Assembly: GCA_021787665.1 (NCBI GenBank)
Contig: JAJYLN010000006.1
Location: 1-64,000, forward strand
DNA length: 64,000 nucleotides
From: a bacterium
GTDB lineage: Bacteria; JAMCPX01
Direction of reading: 5' to 3'
A program made the position numbers and the translations under genes. Every line of letters starts with the position of its first letter. Position 1 is the first letter of the stretch. The notes beneath the pieces were generated by a model. The model ran no database searches and was not told the DNA's origin. It was given only the letters and a program-made list of their open reading frames with translations. This document shows, piece by piece, positions 60,412 through 64,000 of this stretch.

Positions 60412-61582
60412 TTAATCCATTCCCTATATGTTCCCATGAGTAATTCAATGTTACCGTTCTTCTTGCTTCTTCGCCAATCGTTTTTCTCCTGGAATTATTT
60501 TTCAGGAGATCTATAACTGCTCTCGCAAAAGCTTTTGGATGGTCTTCAATACAAATGTCTTTGCCGTTTGTGACCTTCAGCCCATCTGCTCCACGGGAGG
60601 TTGCAACCACCGGTTTTTTTAGCGCCATGGCTTCGAGGATCTTTGTCCGTGTTCCGCTACCCTGCAAAAACGGTGCAACCATCAGAGCATGTCTTGTCAT
60701 AAATTGAACAGCATCGGGGACATACCCGGTTATAATTATGTTTTTACCGTCCGAAAATCGCCGGAGATCTCCGGCAGGGTCTTTCCCGGCAATATAAAAC
60801 TTCACGCCCGGGACAGCCTGCTTTACCGAAGGGAATATCTTTTCAAGAAAATAAGAAACAGCCTGCACATTGGGAGGATACCGCATAAGCCCGATAAAAT
60901 AAACAGAGTTTTGTTCCTCAGGTTCATTGGAAACAAATCTGTCTAGATCTACCCCATTGGGAATGACTGCTCTCTGCACATTCGGCGCTATCTCTTTTAT
61001 TTTTGTATCTTCTGACTCGGATGTGGAGACTATAAGGTCAAAATACGGCATGAACCTCTTCTCATTGATAACCATCGATTTCCAGAACACATAATAAGGA
61101 GATCGCTTCAACAGGTTGCTGTCATTGTAAAACTGTTTCCAGAGGTCTGCCTCGATATTGTGCGCATCAAGGACGGTTTTTATACCCGAAGTGTTGAACA
61201 TGGGAACGTACGGAGCAAGCCATGAATGTTCAATGATGGCAAAATCCGGTCTCACTGCTTTTATGTAATCTGCAAGAATGTTTCTCGCCGCTGCGTAAAG
61301 GAAGGTGTCAACCGACGGATTTTTCAAAAACAGCATCCTCCTGCCATTTCTCAGCAGTTTACTGACAATATCTTTCCTGTGCTTCGGGACGTTTATGGTG
61401 ATGCAATTCTTGCAGTATTTCATGAGTTCTGATGTTTCTAGGGCTCGCTGTTCAACGAGAAAAGAAAAAAGATAGATCTCAAACTTTTTACTGAGCGCTT
61501 TTATTATATTGAATGTCCGTATGTGACCACCTTCATCAAGCGGCCAGGGGAAATAGGGAGAAAGGACAAGGAGTTTCTTCAT
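60389..61582 (-). CDS. glycosyltransferase family 4
   Basis: 397 residues. GT-B fold: VLSPYFPWPLDEGGHIRTFN at the N-terminus, VLDAHNIEADLWKQF in the middle, then VIPNGVDLDRFVSNEPEEQN, YFIGLMRYPPNVQAVSYF and the donor-binding VAPFLQGSGTRTKILEAMAL followed by KKPVVATSRGADGL. The typical E-x7-E motif is recognisable (GTRTKILEAM). It probably adds a sugar to a lipid-linked glycan in the cytoplasm. Composition is moderately AT-rich. Confidence 0.93.
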   Translation of the reverse strand: MKKLLVLSPYFPWPLDEGGHIRTFNIIKALSKKFEIYLFSFLVEQRALETSELMKYCKNCITINVPKHRKDIVSKLLRNGRRMLFLKNPSVDTFLYAAARNILADYIKAVRPDFAIIEHSWLAPYVPMFNTSGIKTVLDAHNIEADLWKQFYNDSNLLKRSPYYVFWKSMVINEKRFMPYFDLIVSTSESEDTKIKEIAPNVQRAVIPNGVDLDRFVSNEPEEQNSVYFIGLMRYPPNVQAVSYFLEKIFPSVKQAVPGVKFYIAGKDPAGDLRRFSDGKNIIITGYVPDAVQFMTRHALMVAPFLQGSGTRTKILEAMALKKPVVATSRGADGLKVTNGKDICIEDHPKAFARAVIDLLKNNSRRKTIGEEARRTVTLNYSWEHIGNGLIDSFKEM

Positions 61583-61632
61583 GTCTGTAACAGTTTAATC
61601 CGAAGACTTAAACACTGATGCACGCATGTTCT

Positions 61633-64000
61633 CTAACTTTTTTCTGCCTTGGCAAATATCGTATTCAAGAAAAGTGGTCGGGCTGCTGTGATAGCAGGTA
61701 TTTCTGCCAGGAGCTTAATGGTCAGATCCGCAGTTTTAGTGTTCCAGTTTGAAGGCGTATTGAGATAGCCTATTTTTATGTTCTGAAAACCGGAGCCTTT
61801 CAATAGAGAAAAGACTTCTCCCGGGGTATATTCACGATTATGTCTGTCTGTACTGCCGTAGAATATCGGTGGATCCCAAAAAATATTTTCCCCCCGCATA
61901 AGTGCAAAAACATTGCTGATATTGGATACATTGGGTGTAGACATGATCAGTATCCCGCCTGGTGACAACACCCTGTTTATTTCTTCCAATACCTTTGCAG
62001 GATGTTGGATTGCTATATGCTCGAGGACTTCGGTGAAAACGATACAATCGAAGGTATTATCAGCATAGGGAATCTTTTCATTTTCAAAGTTACATTGTTT
62101 GATATGCAGTCTTTCGACAAATGATTTCGGATATTTATAAAGGTATTCGCTATTTAAATCGATACCATAAACATCCATACCCATCGCATCCAGAGCCATG
62201 CCGAGATGTCCCGGAGAACAACCGAGTTCCAGCACCTTTCGAATCGCTTTTTTCTTGTGTTCAAGGATTACCTGGAGGGTAAAGATATAACGTTGCCTTG
62301 ATGTATCAAAATATGTTTTTACATCATCGGACTGCCCGGATAGCTTGCCCTTTAATGTGTTCAGCAATTTTATTGCTTCTTTTTTTGTGGAAAATGTCAC
62401 CGATAATGTCGGCGGAGGGAAATATTTTGTATCATCCTCGATTAATTCCTCGACCATAGTCATAAGCTGTTTATCTGTCTTATGGTACGCACTATTACTT
62501 TCGAGATGAGTGGTTTTGTTTGCAGGATCCGGCAGCGGAGTACTATGGCCCTCTATTACGGTCGCTTTGCCGTTCATGATAACTTGTTTGTAAAGATCTT
62601 TATAAAACTCCGGGAGCTCAACCCCGTATTTCTGTAAGCCTTTAAGAAAATTCCCCCAGAATCCTTCGGTGTTCTTCCAGTGTCCTTCTTTAAGAAAGAG
62701 TTCTTTATACTTCTCCGGATGTTTTTTTAGTAATAAAGCATCTTTCTCAAAAAATTTGTTTCTCTCACCAACGGATTCTCTTTCTATAGCGCGCTTATGC
62801 GGGGGATGGAAAACCTCCACATCTTTGGCAAAGGGTATTGCCCCGTATGCTAAGGCGCGCCATCCAAAATCAGTATCTTCTCGGAAGTGTGGGTTGTCAA
62901 AGTTTTCATCGAACCCATTGAGTCTGTTAAAAGTATCAACTTTAACAAAAAGGTTTGCAGTCATAAAACCAATGCCTTCAAACCCTTCATTGGTTACTAT
63001 TCTATAATCCGGACTGTCCGTTGCATTGGATTTTATAATGCCCTCTACACCGACAACATCGGTCCTGTTAAAATAAGCGCTTGCTTTCTCCAGCCAGGTA
63101 TCGGAAGGCAGGCAGTCATCATCGACAAAAGCCAGAATAGAACCTTGGGCATAAAATGCTCCCCTATTCCTGGCTTTGGTTGCTCCAATAATATTCGTAT
63201 GGATATAGAATAATTGGAAATCAAAGTCTTGGGCCTTGTATGACCATATATCTTTACTTTGATCAACGACGATAACCTCAAAATTGCGATATGTTTGTCT
63301 TGATAGCTTATCCATTACCTTGAACAGGAGCGCATGTCTTTCATAGGTCGGGATTATGACGGAAAACAAAGGTCTCCCTGCAGGAAGAGCATCGCGGAAC
63401 TTAAGAAACAAGGTACCAAGCATGGGGGAGATGCGTTCCCATGAATATTTCTCTTCTACTGTCTTCCTTGCGCACGCACCCACAAGCAGCCTCTCGGCCT
63501 TGTTTTCTATAATTTCTTTTATCCTCGGAACAAACTCTTCTTTTCCATAAATTTTAAATGCATCAGGGAAAGAAGGTTCGATACCCCGTGCCCCGACAGC
63601 GGTAGTCAGAACGGGCAGTCCCGCCGCCATGAAATCAAACATCTTGATGTTTGTACCAGATCCGCTAAACATGGGGTTTATGGCAAAATCAGCCGCCTGA
63701 AGGTAGCGGAGCTTATCCCGCTCTTCAAGGAAGCCGGTAATCTTTAGATTGTTGGCATGTTCAGAGTTCTCCTTGTCGATGCCCTCACTAACACCGCCTG
63801 CAATTACGAACGTTACGTCAGGCAACTGCGGACACAGGACCTTACGTATATAGTTTGCTGCCTCTGCATTGGGCGGATAGTTGCTACCTATAAAGATAGC
63901 TACCTTTTGTTTTCCCAATCCGATCTCTTGCTTTACCCTTTCCTTCTCATCCTGAGAAACGGGCTTTATTTTCTCAGTGAAAACACCGTTGGGAACAATT
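61633..64000 (-). CDS. fused GT4-GT2-methyltransferase protein, 5' end outside the window
   Basis: At least 788 residues; the frame is open through the window edge, and IVPNGVFTEKIKPVSQDEKE just inside it is the middle of a GT4 domain, so the start lies beyond 64000. Domains in order: the C-terminal half of a GT4 (IFIGSNYPPNAEA, MFSGSGTNIKMFDFMAAGLP), a GT2 (FSVIIPTYERHALLFKVMDK, then FVDDDCLPSDTWLEKA), a linker of about 130 residues, and a class I methyltransferase (VLELGCSPGHLGMALDAMG, then CIVFTEVLEHIAIQHPAKVL). Such three-domain proteins assemble capsule or O-antigen. Reading GT4 and GT2 in one chain suggests two consecutive sugar additions and a capping methylation. Confidence 0.9.
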   Translation of the reverse strand, partial: IVPNGVFTEKIKPVSQDEKERVKQEIGLGKQKVAIFIGSNYPPNAEAANYIRKVLCPQLPDVTFVIAGGVSEGIDKENSEHANNLKITGFLEERDKLRYLQAADFAINPMFSGSGTNIKMFDFMAAGLPVLTTAVGARGIEPSFPDAFKIYGKEEFVPRIKEIIENKAERLLVGACARKTVEEKYSWERISPMLGTLFLKFRDALPAGRPLFSVIIPTYERHALLFKVMDKLSRQTYRNFEVIVVDQSKDIWSYKAQDFDFQLFYIHTNIIGATKARNRGAFYAQGSILAFVDDDCLPSDTWLEKASAYFNRTDVVGVEGIIKSNATDSPDYRIVTNEGFEGIGFMTANLFVKVDTFNRLNGFDENFDNPHFREDTDFGWRALAYGAIPFAKDVEVFHPPHKRAIERESVGERNKFFEKDALLLKKHPEKYKELFLKEGHWKNTEGFWGNFLKGLQKYGVELPEFYKDLYKQVIMNGKATVIEGHSTPLPDPANKTTHLESNSAYHKTDKQLMTMVEELIEDDTKYFPPPTLSVTFSTKKEAIKLLNTLKGKLSGQSDDVKTYFDTSRQRYIFTLQVILEHKKKAIRKVLELGCSPGHLGMALDAMGMDVYGIDLNSEYLYKYPKSFVERLHIKQCNFENEKIPYADNTFDCIVFTEVLEHIAIQHPAKVLEEINRVLSPGGILIMSTPNVSNISNVFALMRGENIFWDPPIFYGSTDRHNREYTPGEVFSLLKGSGFQNIKIGYLNTPSNWNTKTADLTIKLLAEIPAITAARPLFLNTIFAKAEKS

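Noticed and set aside
1-64000. CRISPR array, prophage or integrated conjugative element
   Set aside because: No regularly spaced repeats, cas genes, integrase or structural phage genes were seen.

Overview
The window is one continuous stretch of chromosome from a Gram-negative bacterium. Two blocks of lipopolysaccharide and envelope genes (kdsB-pyrG; kdsC, an LpxL-type acyltransferase, lptC-lptA-lptB-rpoN-ftsK-lolA-rimO; lpxC further along), several lipoproteins, an outer-membrane barrel, a multihaem periplasmic cytochrome and a proton-pumping pyrophosphatase point to an anaerobic or microaerophilic lineage in or near the Deltaproteobacteria/Desulfobacterota. The gene orders zapB-zapA-fcl-rny and lptCAB-rpoN agree with this. 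The 16S fragment at the left edge carries a perfect bacterial EUB338 target and could place the organism, but that comparison was not possible here.

Layout. 0-2.6 kb: 5' end of a 16S gene leaving the window on the minus strand, a CoA-binding protein, a seven-repeat propeller lipoprotein and an unaccompanied groES. 2.6-4.8 kb: a twice-frameshifted lipoprotein, an unknown protein and tRNA-Met. 4.8-8.7 kb: nicotinate phosphoribosyltransferase, archaeal-type fructose-bisphosphate aldolase/phosphatase and a GapN-like aldehyde dehydrogenase. 8.8-9.2 kb: a decayed IS256-type transposase. 9.6-18 kb: kdsB, pyrG, a DUF2156 protein, CstA, and a TetR regulator with two acyl-CoA dehydrogenases. 18-23 kb (minus): lpxC, HIT, DUF502, PilZ, YjbQ, a lipoprotein, FeoA and a 45-residue membrane protein. 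23-29 kb: cation exchanger plus H+-pyrophosphatase, fmt, octahaem cytochrome. 29.3-33.1 kb: zapB, zapA, 5-FCL, RNase Y, NUDIX, AMMECR1. 33.1-38.1 kb (minus): a compact thiol-redox operon of two thioredoxins, thioredoxin reductase, a double-thioredoxin-fold oxidoreductase, a CoA-disulfide-reductase-like flavoprotein, OsmC and an outer-membrane protein. 38.2-45 kb: epimerase, deoxyhypusine-synthase-like protein, small unknowns, RNase R, Maf. 45-57 kb (minus): lipoprotein, then rimO through the Lpt/KDO genes and glycosyltransferases. 57-64 kb: a strongly AT-rich glycan-assembly island that begins after a toxin remnant and runs off the right edge.

The most striking signal is in expression rather than in one gene. 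At least ten transcription-unit-leading genes have a sigma70-like -35/-10 pair placed so that transcription should begin at, or within a few bases of, the start codon, with no usable Shine-Dalgarno site. Lipoprotein genes and operon-internal genes do have good Shine-Dalgarno sites. Leaderless mRNAs therefore look common in this organism. One of these promoters carries a near-perfect Fur box (FeoA gene), one a perfect palindrome (TetR gene), and one pair is divergent and shares a palindrome (RNase R/Maf).
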